DNA of 64,000 nucleotides from Clostridia bacterium (GCA_910574835.1 CAJTDE010000025.1:1-64000); one strand, 5' to 3'; shown: positions 24,478 to 35,175, counted from the stretch's first letter. Notes: generated by a model not told the origin, from the sequence alone. Numbers and translations are program-made.

Positions 24478-24876
24478 ATGGATATTATGTTGACTATTAG
24501 CTATTCTCTTAAAATCCCAAACGATGAGTTTTTTTGCTCAGAAACAGGATATGTAAAAGAGGAAATGCAAGAACAGTTGAAAAAACTGTTTCCAAATGAA
24601 ATGATATTGACGGAGAATGCTGTTGCCAAAAGAGAGCATCTGATACATTTTCCGTTATATGAAAATAAAAATTCCATGAGATGTGTTTCTTGTGGCAAGT
24701 GGTTATATATGCCAAATAAAGAACATTTGCAGGTGTCTCTCGAATACTGTAAGGTAGTAAAAGGAATTCCGTTGTGTCCCAGCTGTGCGTGGGAACTGGA
24801 GCTTGATTTGAAAAATGAGGAGTTTGTTCGGGAACTCAAAGAAAAGAGATATAAAGATAGTGAAAATACTATTTAG
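24478..24876 (+). CDS. Hypothetical protein with CxxC zinc-binding pairs
   Basis: A 132-residue soluble protein that I do not recognise. The C-terminal half has CVSCGKW and CPSCAWEL, two CxxC pairs that probably bind one zinc. The N-terminal half is acidic. The start follows AAAGGGGTGAATTTCG. The neighbours give no hint. It is AT-rich compared with the nearby ABC genes, which might point to separate acquisition. Confidence 0.65.
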   Translation: MDIMLTISYSLKIPNDEFFCSETGYVKEEMQEQLKKLFPNEMILTENAVAKREHLIHFPLYENKNSMRCVSCGKWLYMPNKEHLQVSLEYCKVVKGIPLCPSCAWELELDLKNEEFVRELKEKRYKDSENTI

Positions 24877-25069
24877 AAAAGAGAGTAAATAATAAGTCTG
24901 AATTATTCATGAGCATATAGAAATGCTTGATACTACAAAACCTTGAACCAGTTCCCATGAAATCAATCGAGTTATCCGTAAAAATGGGCAGAATGTCATC
25001 GAACTGTATGAGGGTATCCCCGTTCATACGGTTGATGCGGTTGCTCCGCTTTAACGTCAAAGAATAATA

Positions 25070-25119
25070 AAGAGGGCATCGCTCAATCATCTAATTTGAT
25101 GATTTTGCAACACCCTCTT
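25070..25119 (-). terminator. Terminator of the ABC exporter operon
   Basis: A long imperfect stem (AAGAGGGTG ... GCCCTCTT on the minus strand, with ATCATC/GATGAT inside) followed by TATTATTC, two bases past the permease stop. A similar sequence forms the terminator at 59246-59307, so it may be a repeated terminator type. Confidence 0.7.
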
Positions 25120-25121
25120 AA

Positions 25122-27602
25122 TTATTCAACCGTTTCAATAGAATCCACAATATTCATCCGCGCAATAGACCGCAGCGGAACCGCCGTTGCCAGCAGACAG
25201 GCCGCAATGGAAATAACCGCAGCTTCGGCAATCGACCGGACAGGAACAGCCACGAGCCGCAAGGCGTCTGTCTGTGCCGCCCCGATAAAAATACAGCAGA
25301 TATAACCCAACACAGCGCCAATCAGCGAAGCAAAAATGCCGTAGTAAGCCCCCTCCCACAAAAATGTCCGATAAAGGCTGGCAGCGCTCATTCCAATAGC
25401 CCGCTGTATGCCGATCTCACCCACACGGGTATGAATATTGCTGTAAACAGTGTTTACGATATTCAGTATACCAATGATACCGACAAAGACGATCAGCACC
25501 CAGCACAGCATTTTGATTTGTTCAAAGCTTTCAGCCATCTCGCTGCTGCTCTGGAGATAGGAAAGCCAATGAGTCCCCGGATATTCGCCGCACAAGCTGT
25601 CCAGTCGGTTTTCAAAGGCGTCAGTGTCAGCGTCATCCGGCAGCGTCGGGTAAACTTCCGAATAGCTGTCATTTCCAAGAAGCGAGCAATATAATTCATC
25701 ATTCACAATGATCTGGACGCCATTTAAAAAGCCGTCATTGTTAATGGTAACCGGCGCATCAATCACCCCCAAGACCGGAAGTGTTCTGCCTCCTAACCGA
25801 ATTGTATCGCCTGCAGCAAGAACCGTATACCGCACCGGTGTATCACCGTAGGAAAAGGCAATGGGATTTTTTACAAAACAGCCCGTTCCGTCCTTGAAGG
25901 TCCGTATTTCCTGATCGGACAGGTTCGGAGCGCGGAGCCGTAATTGTGCTTCATCAATATTTACAAGCTGTAAGGTTTCATGGCTCTCTAAAGACAGATC
26001 CGTCTCAAAGGGAGGTATCTCTCCGTCACCCGGCATAAACACGGAAATCCGGGTAGAAGAGAGGCTTTCTATGGAACTGTCTTCTTTTAAGACTTCTACG
26101 GCTTCTGCCGGAATACCGGAAGTCTCATTCGTAACCGCATAATCGCCGATATACATATCCTGAACCGGGCTGCTGGCGTCAAGCAGTCCGGTAAAACTCT
26201 GCAAGGCAACATATACGGTAATACTCATAACCAGAGACAGAATTGTAACAATGGTTCTGCCGCGCCCGCGCTTTAGATTGAGCCTTGCGTAGTAAGCTTC
26301 AAAGCAGCGGATTTTGGGATTCCTTTTTACCCGGCGCTTGATCTTCACAGCCTGCCCCGACATCGCAACAGCCGGAGCTATACGGGATGCGTACCGGGCG
26401 GCGGGAAAGGCCGCCAGCAGAGCAAAAAGAAGGGTAACTGCAATACCGGCAAGGAGCATCGGCAGCTTTACCGCCGCGGCAGCGCTGATCGCCAGGTTTA
26501 ATTCGGAAATGCTGTCTGCCAGGAACAGTTCGGGATTGAGAATCCCCACAGCCGCAATCAAAACGCCTTTTGCCGACCATGTGCCAAGAAGCAGTCCGAT
26601 GGGAATACCGGCCCCGCAAAGAATCAAAAGCTGCAGGGAAACCAGGCGGTAGATTTGCCCGCGCTCTCCGCCGATGGCCCGAAGGGTTCCGTATTCTTTG
26701 ATGCGCTTTGTAACAGAGATTTTCAAAATGTTGTAGATCACCAGTCCGGCCGCCGACAGGACCAGCACACCGACCAAAATGCACGCCGCAGTCATATAAG
26801 AAAATCCGGCGCCGGTTTCGCTGTCTGCCGCTTCGTCATAGGAAATGCCCATAGCGTCAAGAAGAAGCCAGTTATACTGGATATACCGTTCACTTAGATT
26901 CAATTTTTCCGCAAGATCATACACAATGCTCTGAAAATTCCGCCTGTCGTAAGTCTTAAAATCCGTGGAATAAACCACATATTCTTCCGGCAGCAGCTTC
27001 TTTGCGGCTCCTTCTCCCGCAATTCCCGTAACAGTACCTGTCGCATAGCCGATATAGCGGCTTTCCAGAATACCTGTCAATTCAAAGTCGGCGGAGTATA
27101 CAAACTCCGGCAGCGACCCGTCCATAAGAAATACGTGCAAATCAAGGGACACCGTATTTCCAACCGCGGCCTCCAATCCAAGGTATTGAAGCGCGTCTTC
27201 CGGCAGAGCTATTTCATTTGCATTTTCCGGCAGCCGCCCTTCCTTCAGATTCCGGATTGCCGGGTACATAGATAGTGCATTGCCGTGATATTCCCGAAGA
27301 TATAAAGATAAGCTGCTGCTGCCTAACGGCGTACTGCCGACAAAGATTGTGTCCTCCGCATCATACAGGCGGCTGTCTTCATGCAGCTTTTGTGCCTGTT
27401 CCCTGCTAAGCTGATGAAAGGATGCATAGCGGTTTCCATTAAGACCTGCGGCCTGTTCGATACGCATAGAGCGCAGTATTCCGACAGACTGGCCCACTGC
27501 CGTTGTCATAACCGCAGACATGATAACCGCAGTCAAAATCAGGATTGCCATGATTTTCTGTGCTTTCAGTTCTTTCCATGCCAGAGCCAAGTAAGATTTC
27601 AT
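25122..27602 (-). CDS. ABC transporter permease with two FtsX domains
   Basis: An 826-residue membrane protein. After an N-terminal helix ([18 protein letters not shown]) come a large extracellular domain and a first FtsX block of three helices (about residues 260-420). A further helix near 460 is followed by a second extracellular domain and a final FtsX block near 690-810. This layout matches MacB/BceB-like exporters that move or sense peptides and lipids rather than importers. The ATG at 27602 follows GGAGGTGACGGCAGG and overlaps the stop of the ATPase gene by four bases. It is last in a four-gene unit with its ATPase, a kinase and a response regulator. Confidence 0.9.
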   Translation of the reverse strand: MKSYLALAWKELKAQKIMAILILTAVIMSAVMTTAVGQSVGILRSMRIEQAAGLNGNRYASFHQLSREQAQKLHEDSRLYDAEDTIFVGSTPLGSSSLSLYLREYHGNALSMYPAIRNLKEGRLPENANEIALPEDALQYLGLEAAVGNTVSLDLHVFLMDGSLPEFVYSADFELTGILESRYIGYATGTVTGIAGEGAAKKLLPEEYVVYSTDFKTYDRRNFQSIVYDLAEKLNLSERYIQYNWLLLDAMGISYDEAADSETGAGFSYMTAACILVGVLVLSAAGLVIYNILKISVTKRIKEYGTLRAIGGERGQIYRLVSLQLLILCGAGIPIGLLLGTWSAKGVLIAAVGILNPELFLADSISELNLAISAAAAVKLPMLLAGIAVTLLFALLAAFPAARYASRIAPAVAMSGQAVKIKRRVKRNPKIRCFEAYYARLNLKRGRGRTIVTILSLVMSITVYVALQSFTGLLDASSPVQDMYIGDYAVTNETSGIPAEAVEVLKEDSSIESLSSTRISVFMPGDGEIPPFETDLSLESHETLQLVNIDEAQLRLRAPNLSDQEIRTFKDGTGCFVKNPIAFSYGDTPVRYTVLAAGDTIRLGGRTLPVLGVIDAPVTINNDGFLNGVQIIVNDELYCSLLGNDSYSEVYPTLPDDADTDAFENRLDSLCGEYPGTHWLSYLQSSSEMAESFEQIKMLCWVLIVFVGIIGILNIVNTVYSNIHTRVGEIGIQRAIGMSAASLYRTFLWEGAYYGIFASLIGAVLGYICCIFIGAAQTDALRLVAVPVRSIAEAAVISIAACLLATAVPLRSIARMNIVDSIETVE

Positions 27603-28273
27603 CCTGCCGTCACCTCCGAGAGAACGCCGTCCACAATTAGAAACCGGCGGTTTGCCATTTTTGCAATGCGGTTGTCGTGGGTGATGACAACAAGGGATTT
27701 TTTCATGTTTTTCCATATGTTTTGCAGCATTTCCATAACTTCGCCGCCGCTTTTGCTGTCCAGATTTCCCGTTGGCTCGTCAGCGAAAATAATATCCGGC
27801 TTGGCAATCAGAGCGCGGGCAATGGCTACGCGCTGCTGCTGTCCGCCGGAAAGCTCATGGGGCAGATGGGTGAGACGCTCACGGATACCCAGTAAATCCG
27901 CAAGCTGCGCCAGATATGCCTCCTCCGGCTGCTTTTTATCTAACAGCAGCGGCATGAGGATATTTTCCCTTGCGGTCAGGACAGGAAGAAGATTGAACTG
28001 CTGGAAAATGAAGCCGATGCGCTGACGGCGAAAGGCTGACAATTCTTTGTCAGTGAGTCCGTATATGTCCTTTCCATCGTATGTCAGGCTGCCGGACGTC
28101 GGCCTGTCCAGCCCGGACAGCAGATGGAGCAGGGTGCTTTTTCCGCTGCCGGAGGGTCCCATAATGGAAATAAAATCGTTGGATGCAATTTTCAGGCCGG
28201 CATTATTAAGCGCGGTAACACGGTTTTCGCCGCTGCCGTAGATTTTTGAGAGTTCCTTTGCTTCAATGTTCAT
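27599..28273 (-). CDS. ABC transporter ATP-binding protein (MacB/LolD type)
   Basis: A 224-residue ATPase that powers the FtsX permease downstream. Walker A is GPSGSGKST, the Q-loop is in [10 protein letters not shown], the signature is LSGGQQQR, Walker B is [12 protein letters not shown], and the switch His is in VVITHD. The sequence belongs to the LolD/MacB/BceA group. Its stop overlaps the permease start (ATGA), so the two are translationally coupled. Confidence 0.93.
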   Translation of the reverse strand: MNIEAKELSKIYGSGENRVTALNNAGLKIASNDFISIMGPSGSGKSTLLHLLSGLDRPTSGSLTYDGKDIYGLTDKELSAFRRQRIGFIFQQFNLLPVLTARENILMPLLLDKKQPEEAYLAQLADLLGIRERLTHLPHELSGGQQQRVAIARALIAKPDIIFADEPTGNLDSKSGGEVMEMLQNIWKNMKKSLVVITHDNRIAKMANRRFLIVDGVLSEVTAG

Positions 28274-28381
28274 AAAAACACACTCCTTATTTCCGCGGGC
28301 AATGCCGATGCTTTGTCAGCTTGCTGCGGGGATTTGATTTGTGATATAAGGAGAGTGTAAAACAGAGATCTCAAAAATCTC

Positions 28382-29494
28382 TCAAGCTTTCGGATCTATT
28401 TTGAAAGAAGCCGCGGCCGCTGCGCCGCCGCCTTTTTTGTTTTCCAGTGTAAGCGCTCCTCCATGCTTCCGGCACAGGATCTGGCTGCTGTACAGTCCCA
28501 TGCCAAAGTGTGCAAAAGCCTCCTTCCTTTCTGTGGGAGCTGCGGCTTTTCCGAAAGGCTTCGGGCCGTTTTGTATGAAGGCCGCAGGAAATCCGGGACC
28601 ATCGTCCGTAACAATGAGAAGCAGAAGGTTTTCTTTTTGTTTCAGACAAACGGTGATTTTACTTTTGGCAAACCGGGCCGCATTTCCAATCAGATTTTCC
28701 GCTACGGTTAGAAATGATCCATGATCTAACCGCAGTGAACCTTCGGCGGGAGCGGAGATGGACAGATCCAATGCTCCGGCAAGGAGTTTTGCCGTTTCCT
28801 CTAATTCCGAATGTAACAGGGAACAGGCACATTCATTGATCCGCACCGGCATCTGTTCCAATCTTTGGATGCTGCTCATGGCTTCGACGTACTGTTCGAT
28901 CCGCAATGTGTAGCGTTCCAGCCTGTCAAGGGCCTGTTCGTCTGCGCTGCCCTGACGCAGCAGTTTTACGGTTCCCTTTAAGACCGTGATGGGATTGCGC
29001 AAATCATGGGAAAAGGCGGCATTTAACCTTTTGCGTTCTTCCGCCTGATGCCATAGCTCTTTATTTGATTTCAGAAGTTCTTCCCGCATGGTATCAAAGG
29101 CGGCGCAGAGCCGGCCTAATTCGTCGTCCGAATGAACCGGCATGAGAAAGTCAAGGTCCCGGTTCTGAATCCGTGTGATTCCGTTTTGCAGCGCGGCAAT
29201 GGGACGCTTCAGCTTGATTCGGTAATACAGGATGCCGGACAGAGCCAGTCCGCTCACAGGGAGAACAATGCAGGATATCAGTTGAAGGATGCTCAGCGCT
29301 GACAGGATACATTGCTGGGCTGCTGTGGGGGATTCCAGCCGGGTGAAGGAACCGTCGGATAGTGAGATTGACAATCCGCCGGTGGGAAAGGCGCTGCAAA
29401 TGGAATCGCATAGTATAAAGACGAATCCCAGCAGCAGGAGAGCCAGCAGGACACAGGAAACGGACAGAACGAGAAATGATTTCTTCAGATCCAT
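28382..29494 (-). CDS. Sensor histidine kinase with HAMP domain
   Basis: About 370 residues. A first membrane helix (about 5-28) and a second (about 75-97) bracket a short extracellular loop of about 45 residues. A HAMP-like segment with LIPVHSDDELGRL-type features follows, then HisKA with AFSHDLRNPITVLKGTVKLL, then HATPase (ENLIGNAARF, DDGPGFP, GMGLYSSQIL). The start is unclear: the ATG at 29494 lies just past the regulator stop, and a longer form would begin at 29530 inside the regulator gene. It pairs with the response regulator upstream and probably controls the adjacent exporter. Confidence 0.88.
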   Translation of the reverse strand: MDLKKSFLVLSVSCVLLALLLLGFVFILCDSICSAFPTGGLSISLSDGSFTRLESPTAAQQCILSALSILQLISCIVLPVSGLALSGILYYRIKLKRPIAALQNGITRIQNRDLDFLMPVHSDDELGRLCAAFDTMREELLKSNKELWHQAEERKRLNAAFSHDLRNPITVLKGTVKLLRQGSADEQALDRLERYTLRIEQYVEAMSSIQRLEQMPVRINECACSLLHSELEETAKLLAGALDLSISAPAEGSLRLDHGSFLTVAENLIGNAARFAKSKITVCLKQKENLLLLIVTDDGPGFPAAFIQNGPKPFGKAAAPTERKEAFAHFGMGLYSSQILCRKHGGALTLENKKGGGAAAAASFKIDPKA

Positions 29495-29499
29495 ATTTT

Positions 29500-30171
29500 T
29501 CAGATATTCCACCGATAACCGCACCCCCAAACCGTATCAATATAACTGTGAAGTGTAACAGCGGACAGCTTTGCCCGGATCTTTCGGATATGCTCCATGA
29601 TGGTATCGCTGCTGCCTCCGCTGTCAATTCCCCACACGGCTTCGTAGATTCGTTCCCGGTCAAATACCTGGCCGGCATTTAGGGAAAGCAGCTCTACGAT
29701 GTCAAACTCTCTTTTGGATAAGGAGACCGGTTCGCCGGCTGCCGTGACAGTGCGTGCGGAATAATCAATTGCCAGCTCACCGAAAAAACGTACCGCCGAT
29801 TTGTTCCGGCGCCGCTGTTCCCGCCGCAGGTGTGCGGCAATTCTTGCGCCTAATTCGTCCAAATCAAAGGGCTTTATGATATAGTCGTCCGCGCCGGCCT
29901 GAAAACCGATGATTTTGTCGGCGGCTTCTACCCGCGCCGTGAGAAAAAGGATGGGGCAGGCAATCAGTTCCCGTATCTTCCGGCAAAGGGTCAGTCCGTC
30001 TATGTCGGGCATTTGGATGTCGAGCAGAATTAAATCGGGTTGATTTGCTAATTTTTCAAGGGCTTCCTTTCCGCCGTAGGCGGTGAGTATCTCATATTGT
30101 GAAGAAAAGCAGCTTGCCATCATATCTACAATTCCCGGTTCATCGTCGACAATGAGAAGTTTTTGTTTCAT
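29500..30171 (-). CDS. OmpR/PhoB family response regulator
   Basis: A 223-residue two-component regulator. The receiver domain starts KLLIVDDEPGIVDMM, the phospho-Asp is in LILLDIQMPDIDG (about residue 52), the switch Thr is in LFLTA, and the Lys is in YIIKPFDLDEL. The winged-helix DNA-binding domain ends VWGCGYRWNI. The ATG at 30171 has CGGAGATACCCC upstream; an earlier in-frame start is less likely. It is the first gene of the regulator/kinase/ATPase/permease unit, a layout typical of antimicrobial-peptide or envelope-stress response modules. Confidence 0.92.
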   Translation of the reverse strand: MKQKLLIVDDEPGIVDMMASCFSSQYEILTAYGGKEALEKLANQPDLILLDIQMPDIDGLTLCRKIRELIACPILFLTARVEAADKIIGFQAGADDYIIKPFDLDELGARIAAHLRREQRRRNKSAVRFFGELAIDYSARTVTAAGEPVSLSKREFDIVELLSLNAGQVFDRERIYEAVWGIDSGGSSDTIMEHIRKIRAKLSAVTLHSYIDTVWGCGYRWNI

Positions 30172-30257
30172 GGGGTATCTCCGTTTGCAATTTATAACTT
30201 GTATTGTGACAGGCAAATCTCAAAAAACGCTCAAGTTTTTGTTGCCGGATAAATTTA

Positions 30258-31865
30258 TTACAAAACTTCTACTTTACAAAAATGCTCCTTTGTCCTTCGA
30301 TGGTAGCTAATCCCAACAGCCAGGATTCTTCCGGTGTATTTCGGCTGTTCTCCAAGCTTTCCCTTGAATCGAAGTGCATAGTTCTTTTCTTTGATCTGCC
30401 GGATTGCATCCTCAGGAGAGCTGTCTATCTTTAATTCCAAAATCAGACAATCACCATTTTTTGCCTCCGGATAGAAGATAAAGTCAACATACCCTTCGCC
30501 GGCCTTATCCTCCCGTTCCACTCGGTATTTATCACGGGCGGACAGATAGATCAGATTGATCACGGCGGAAAGCTCTGTTTCATGGTTATAGGAAAAAATG
30601 GGAGATTCCGTATCATGAGCATATTTCAAAATATCGGTCATTGTTTCCGTATCGCCCTTAAGAGTGGATTCCAACATTTTGTTTGAGGCATTGGCAAGAT
30701 GATAAATATATCCCAGAGAGCGTTCCTTTTTCATCATAGCGGCATAGCTGTCCATCAGTTCTTTGTTCGGAATAGAAACCGCGCCGTCCTGATAGGTCAA
30801 AAGTCCATAGACCACCATTGCGGAAAAAATTTCGTCCTTTGTTTTCAAATGCATGGAGGTGGCGGCATATTCACGGATATCGGAGGGAATTGCTTCCCCG
30901 GCAAACATAAGGGCCAAATCCTCCCTGACATCTGCTACATTATCTTTGATATAGCTGAACACAGAATCATATGTCCCCGAGTTTGTCCAGTAGTTTTTAA
31001 TTTGATTGTCAGTTAAGGCGCATACAATAGAACGGGGATTGTAAATGGATACGCCGCCCGCTGTCTGGTAGCCGTCATACCAGATACGCAGATCTTCCCG
31101 CGTAACCTTCTGCTTTTTCACGGATTGTTGATATCGTTCAAAAAGCTCATCCACCTCTGAGTCCAGGAATCCAAAGTATTCGCTGAATCGTTCTGAAGTA
31201 GCCATATGATATTCGGAAAACATATTCAGCTCCGAGCCGTCCGAATATTTTGCAATGGGAAGAACACCTGTCATATAAGCCAGCTCCACATACACCTGAT
31301 CCTTCAAAAGGTTGCGCAGAAATTCCAAATATTTCTGCTGTTCCTTCCGGGAAGCAAAGGATTTGTGAAAAAGGGCATCCCATTCATCAATAATGAAGAT
31401 AAACTTGTTTCGGGTTTTTTCAAATACCATCAGAAAAATATCCCAGAGAGCCTGCTCTCTGTCAAGGCCCAGATCCGGATATTCCGTTAAAAGATCCGTT
31501 TTCAGACCGTTGGAAATGCGTTCAATGTAGGCGGCAAAGGAATCGCAGTTTTCCGGCATTTTACTGCAATCTATGAAAATGATCCGGTGTTGGTTCAGAT
31601 GCTTCCTGTAATCGGCAAAACGGGATATTTTCAATTGCTCAAACAGGCTTTTGGCATCAGCCGCTTTTCCAAAAAATGCTCCTAACATATTTGCCATAAT
31701 GCTTTTGCCAAAACGGCGGGGCCTGGTGATACAGAAAAAACGTGTTTCCTGCTCCAGAGAAGGGAGCAGCTCCTCTATCATTGCCGATTTATCCACAAAG
31801 TATCTGCCTGCTGTCACAGATCTGTAAGCTTCATAAGGAACCATACTGTTTAAAAAGCTTCCCAT
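30258..31865 (-). CDS. AAA-ATPase-like protein with PD-(D/E)XK nuclease-like C terminus
   Basis: A 535-residue protein of the PF09820 type. The N-terminal AAA-ATPase-like domain has VDKSAMIEELL, a Walker A-like ITRPRRFGKSIMANML, and a Walker B-like FIFIIDEWDALFHK. The C-terminal part carries the DUF1703 PD-(D/E)XK signature (YVDFIFYP ... DCLILELKID). This family is abundant in Clostridia and Bacteroidetes and often differs between strains. Its function is unknown; a role in DNA processing or mobile-element biology is inference. It is transcribed toward the regulator operon and lies just downstream of an Rrf2 regulator. Confidence 0.9.
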   Translation of the reverse strand: MGSFLNSMVPYEAYRSVTAGRYFVDKSAMIEELLPSLEQETRFFCITRPRRFGKSIMANMLGAFFGKAADAKSLFEQLKISRFADYRKHLNQHRIIFIDCSKMPENCDSFAAYIERISNGLKTDLLTEYPDLGLDREQALWDIFLMVFEKTRNKFIFIIDEWDALFHKSFASRKEQQKYLEFLRNLLKDQVYVELAYMTGVLPIAKYSDGSELNMFSEYHMATSERFSEYFGFLDSEVDELFERYQQSVKKQKVTREDLRIWYDGYQTAGGVSIYNPRSIVCALTDNQIKNYWTNSGTYDSVFSYIKDNVADVREDLALMFAGEAIPSDIREYAATSMHLKTKDEIFSAMVVYGLLTYQDGAVSIPNKELMDSYAAMMKKERSLGYIYHLANASNKMLESTLKGDTETMTDILKYAHDTESPIFSYNHETELSAVINLIYLSARDKYRVEREDKAGEGYVDFIFYPEAKNGDCLILELKIDSSPEDAIRQIKEKNYALRFKGKLGEQPKYTGRILAVGISYHRRTKEHFCKVEVL

Positions 31866-31879
31866 ATAAACCGTCCTTT

Positions 31880-32287
31880 CTAAAAGCTCCCTTCTATCAG
31901 AGCTTCCAGTGAAATTTGAAAAAAGAAATCATGGACAAGTGCATCGTATTTCTCCCAGAGGGGAAGCGTGATACAGTCTTCCTTCCGGGGGCAGCTCTGC
32001 GCGTCGGGCAGGCGGCAGGAAACGCAGGCTATGGGGCCTTCGGTCAGTTCGATGATCTCCCCGATGGAATAGTCCGAGGGTTTCCGGGTAAGCATATAGC
32101 CGCCGCCTTTACCGCGAAGTCCTTTTACAAGCTTTCCCTTTACCAGAAGCCGCAGAATGGTTTCCAGGTATTTTTCGGAAATCTCCTGGCGGGCGGAAAT
32201 GTCCTTCAGCGGAATATAAGCATCTTCCTGGTGCTGTGCCAGATCGATCATGACTCTCAATGCATAACGGGCCTTTGTTGAAATCAT
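31880..32287 (-). CDS. Rrf2 family transcriptional regulator
   Basis: A 135-residue winged-helix regulator. The N terminus MISTKARYALRVMIDLAQ and the recognition region EISEKYLETILRLLVKG are typical of Rrf2 proteins. Four cysteines cluster at residues about 88-104 (CVSCRLPDAQSCPRKEDC), where IscR ligates a [2Fe-2S] cluster, so it may sense iron-sulfur or thiol state. It is divergent from cysK, so a CymR-like role in cysteine supply is plausible. The intergenic region has an AT-rich segment around the cysK promoter that could be its operator. Confidence 0.88.
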   Translation of the reverse strand: MISTKARYALRVMIDLAQHQEDAYIPLKDISARQEISEKYLETILRLLVKGKLVKGLRGKGGGYMLTRKPSDYSIGEIIELTEGPIACVSCRLPDAQSCPRKEDCITLPLWEKYDALVHDFFFQISLEALIEGSF

Positions 32288-32361
32288 AGCGTTTTCCCCC
32301 TGTTTCTTTTGTTCATTATAACCTGGCGGAAGAATATTTTCAACAAAAACCTATATTCCTA

Positions 32362-32390
32362 TTGACTTAGTATGTAAATAGTGATATTCT
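32362..32390 (+). promoter_or_regulatory. cysK promoter
   Basis: TTGACT and TATTCT are 17 bases apart. The spacer TTAGTATGTAAATAGTG and the preceding CCTATATTCCTA are the likely site for the divergent Rrf2 regulator. Confidence 0.65.
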
Positions 32391-32428
32391 CTCTTCAGCG
32401 GCGGAAACAGGAAATGCCAGATTAGGAT

Positions 32429-32450
32429 AAATATTGCGGAACTGGAATAA
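32429..32450 (+). repeat. Single border of family 2 repeat in the cysK leader
   Basis: ATATTGCGGAACTGGAATAA matches the family 2 border ATATTACGGAACTGGAATA with one change. The hairpin part is absent. Confidence 0.6.
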
Positions 32451-32545
32451 TACGGCTGAGAAAGGTAAGGTAATTTTGAGAACTATTTTCTGCCGGAGGG
32501 CAGAGCCGCAAAGGAGCAGTAATTTTAAAAAGCAGGAGGAGCACT

Positions 32546-33478
32546 ATGGGAAAATATTATAAGGGAGCAATGGAGCTGATAGGAGGCACGCCTCTTGTAG
32601 AGGTCGTAAATATTGAAAAGGAGCTGGGCCTTCAGGCCGCGGTCCTTGTAAAGCTGGAATATTTGAACCCGGCCGGAAGCGTAAAAGATCGGGCGGCAAA
32701 ATCTATGATTGAGGATGCGGAAAGCCGGGGGCTGTTAAAGGAAGGAGACGTCATCATTGAGCCTACCTCCGGCAACACCGGAATCGGTCTGGCGTCAATC
32801 GCAGCCGTGAAGGGCTACCGGATGATTCTTACCATGCCGGAGACCATGAGCGTAGAGCGCAGAAACATCCTGAAAGCCTACGGCGCGGAGCTGGTGCTGA
32901 CAGAAGGCGCAAAGGGGATGAAGGGAGCCATTGAAAAGGCCGAAGAGCTTTCCCGTGAAATTCCGGGCAGCTTTATCCCGGGCCAGTTTGTGAATCCCGC
33001 TAACGCGGCCGCCCACAGAACAACCACCGGGCCGGAGATTTGGGAGGACACCGGCGGAAAAGTAGATATTTTTATTGCAGGCGTGGGAACCGGCGGCACC
33101 ATAACCGGAACAGGAGAGTACTTAAAGGAGCGGAATCCCGATATTAAGATTGTAGCTCTTGAGCCGGCTGATTCTCCGGTATTATCGGGAGGAAAGGCAG
33201 GCCCGCACAAAATACAGGGAATCGGAGCAGGCTTTGTCCCGGAGCTGCTAAATACCTCCGTCTATGATGAAATCTTTCAGGCAAAGAGCAAGGATGCATT
33301 TGCCGCCGCAAAGCTGCTGGCAAAAAAAGAAGGGATCCTGGTGGGAATTTCCTCGGGCGCAGCCCTTCACGGAGCCATAGAGCTTGCAAAGCGGCCGGAG
33401 AACCGGGGAAAAATGATCGTTGCCCTTTTGCCCGATTCCGGAGACCGGTATTACTCCACACCGCTTTTTACGGATTAG
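32546..33478 (+). CDS. cysK: Cysteine synthase A (O-acetylserine sulfhydrylase)
   Basis: A PLP enzyme that makes cysteine from O-acetylserine and sulfide in the cytoplasm. In its 310 residues the PLP lysine is Lys47 in [10 protein letters not shown]. The phosphate-binding loops are TSGNTGIG and [10 protein letters not shown], and SSGA lies near the C terminus. The length and motifs fit CysK rather than cystathionine beta-synthase. AGGAGGAGCACT precedes the start. A family 1 repeat and then metY follow on the same strand, giving a sulfur-assimilation pair next to an Rrf2 regulator. Confidence 0.95.
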   Translation: MGKYYKGAMELIGGTPLVEVVNIEKELGLQAAVLVKLEYLNPAGSVKDRAAKSMIEDAESRGLLKEGDVIIEPTSGNTGIGLASIAAVKGYRMILTMPETMSVERRNILKAYGAELVLTEGAKGMKGAIEKAEELSREIPGSFIPGQFVNPANAAAHRTTTGPEIWEDTGGKVDIFIAGVGTGGTITGTGEYLKERNPDIKIVALEPADSPVLSGGKAGPHKIQGIGAGFVPELLNTSVYDEIFQAKSKDAFAAAKLLAKKEGILVGISSGAALHGAIELAKRPENRGKMIVALLPDSGDRYYSTPLFTD

Positions 33479-33493
33479 GCGTATCAATCAACC

Positions 33494-33612
33494 GGTAAAT
33501 CCGCAAAGGCGCACGAGAGGAACTTTTATGAGTGCCTTTCGAATAAAGGTGTCTCTCATTACAGGTGTGCCGAAGTGACTTTACCCTTTAGTGCCGTCGC
33601 GCAGCGACTTTT
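33494..33612 (+). repeat. Family 1 leader hairpin upstream of metY
   Basis: GGTAAATCCGC pairs with GTGACTTTACC (33575-33585); the tail CTTTAGTGCCGTCGCGCAGCGACTT follows and runs into AATAGGAGG. One C is missing from the loop (GAGTGCCTTTCG), which shifts the short frame seen in other copies and ends it early. Confidence 0.85.
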
Positions 33613-33629
33613 AATAGGAGGATTTAAAA

Positions 33630-34934
33630 ATGGCAGATATCAGAGATTCAAAAAACTGGGGATTTGAGACAAGACAATTACATATCGGACAGGAACAGGC
33701 AGACCCGGTCACAGACGCAAGAGCCGTGCCCATCTACGCATCCACATCCTACGTATTCCACAACTCGCAGCACGCCGCAGATCGCTTCGGCCTGCGGGAT
33801 GCCGGAAATATCTACGGAAGGCTGACCAACCCCACAGAGGATATATTTGAGCAAAGAATCGCATCCCTGGAAGGCGGAGCGGCGGCGCTGGCCGTTGCTT
33901 CGGGAGCGGCAGCCATTGCCTATACCTTCCAGGCTCTTGCCAGGGCGGGAGAGCACATTGTGGCGTCCAAGACCATTTACGGCGGCACCTACAATTATCT
34001 GGCCCATACCTTTCCGCTGAATAATCAGGTGACGACCACCTTCGCAGATCCTTACGTGGAAGGTTCCTTCGAGGCGGCTATTCAGGAAAACACAAAGGCA
34101 ATCTTTGTAGAGACTCTGGGCAATCCCAATTCCAATGTGATCGATCTGGAGGAGCTGGCCCGGATTGCCCACAAGCATAACATTCCCCTGGTGGTGGATT
34201 CCACCTTTGCGACGCCTTATCTCATCCGTCCCATTGAGTACGGGGCAGACATTGTGATACATTCCGCCACAAAGTTTATCGGCGGACATGGAACAGCCAT
34301 TGGAGGCGTAATTATAGACGGAGGAACCTTTGACTGGAAGGCGGCCGGAGCATATCCCTGGATCTCAGAAGCGAACCCAAGCTATCACGGGGCAGCCTTT
34401 ACGGATGCGGCAGGGCCGGCGGCATTTGTAACCTATATCCGTGCGGTCATTCTCCGGGATACGGGAGCGACCCTTTCCCCCTTCCATGCATTTCTCTTCC
34501 TGCAGGGATTGGAAACCCTCTCTCTTCGCGTAGAACGCCATGTGAGCAATGCCCTGCAAATTGTAAATTACCTGAACAACCACCCGCAGGTAGAGGCAGT
34601 GCACCATCCGTCGCTGCCCACGGAGCCTACCCATGAGCTGTACAAAAAATATCTGCCACAGGGAGGCGGCTCCATTTTCACCTTTGAGATCAAGGGAGAT
34701 GCAAAGACGGCCCAGGCCTTTATCGACAACCTGGCCATTTTCTCCCTGCTGGCGAATGTGGCGGACGTGAAATCCCTGGTGATTCATCCGGCGACCACCA
34801 CCCACAGCCAATGCACAAAGGAGGAGCTTTTGGAGCAGGATATCAAGCCCAACACCATCCGCCTGTCCGTGGGCATTGAGAAGGCGGAGGATCTCATTGC
34901 GGCGCTGGAGGGAGCCTTTGAGGCGGTGAGATAG
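33630..34934 (+). CDS. metY: O-acetylhomoserine sulfhydrylase (aminocarboxypropyltransferase)
   Basis: This PLP enzyme joins O-acetylhomoserine with sulfide to give homocysteine, and often also acts on O-acetylserine. The 434 residues contain the Cys/Met metabolism PLP fold: [20 protein letters not shown] at the N terminus, [28 protein letters not shown], and the PLP Lys215 in [13 protein letters not shown]. The length and the GWKF-type ending support MetY rather than MetB. AGGAGGATTTAAAA, at the end of the family 1 repeat, precedes the start. It stands 151 bases after cysK. Confidence 0.94.
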   Translation: MADIRDSKNWGFETRQLHIGQEQADPVTDARAVPIYASTSYVFHNSQHAADRFGLRDAGNIYGRLTNPTEDIFEQRIASLEGGAAALAVASGAAAIAYTFQALARAGEHIVASKTIYGGTYNYLAHTFPLNNQVTTTFADPYVEGSFEAAIQENTKAIFVETLGNPNSNVIDLEELARIAHKHNIPLVVDSTFATPYLIRPIEYGADIVIHSATKFIGGHGTAIGGVIIDGGTFDWKAAGAYPWISEANPSYHGAAFTDAAGPAAFVTYIRAVILRDTGATLSPFHAFLFLQGLETLSLRVERHVSNALQIVNYLNNHPQVEAVHHPSLPTEPTHELYKKYLPQGGGSIFTFEIKGDAKTAQAFIDNLAIFSLLANVADVKSLVIHPATTTHSQCTKEELLEQDIKPNTIRLSVGIEKAEDLIAALEGAFEAVR

Positions 34935-35031
34935 AAACAGATATTTTGCCTTTTTAAAACGTGTGTTATGCTGCATAAAGATTAATCAGTATCCCTTTGT
35001 ACACTGTTGCAGCCTTTGAACTGCCCTCAAA

Positions 35032-35127
35032 GAATTTGAACTCCTCCCTGTGCTTATTTTGGACGAGCCTGACAAGGGCCTTGCTCCCATTGGATTTGAT
35101 ATTTTATCGGAAATGAGTATGGCTTAA
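35032..35127 (+). pseudogene. Relic of an ABC ATPase around Walker B
   Basis: In the 285-base gap after metY one frame reads LPVLILDEPDKGLAPIGFDIL and ends at TAA. This matches the Walker B and D-loop region of LivF-like ABC ATPases (LDEP-x-x-GLAP). There is no start codon, Walker A or signature. It is about 30 codons long, so it is a decayed fragment at best. Confidence 0.4.
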
Positions 35128-35175
35128 GAGCAGCACGGAAAAGTTTAATATTTTCTGAATTTACCGGAAGAAATA

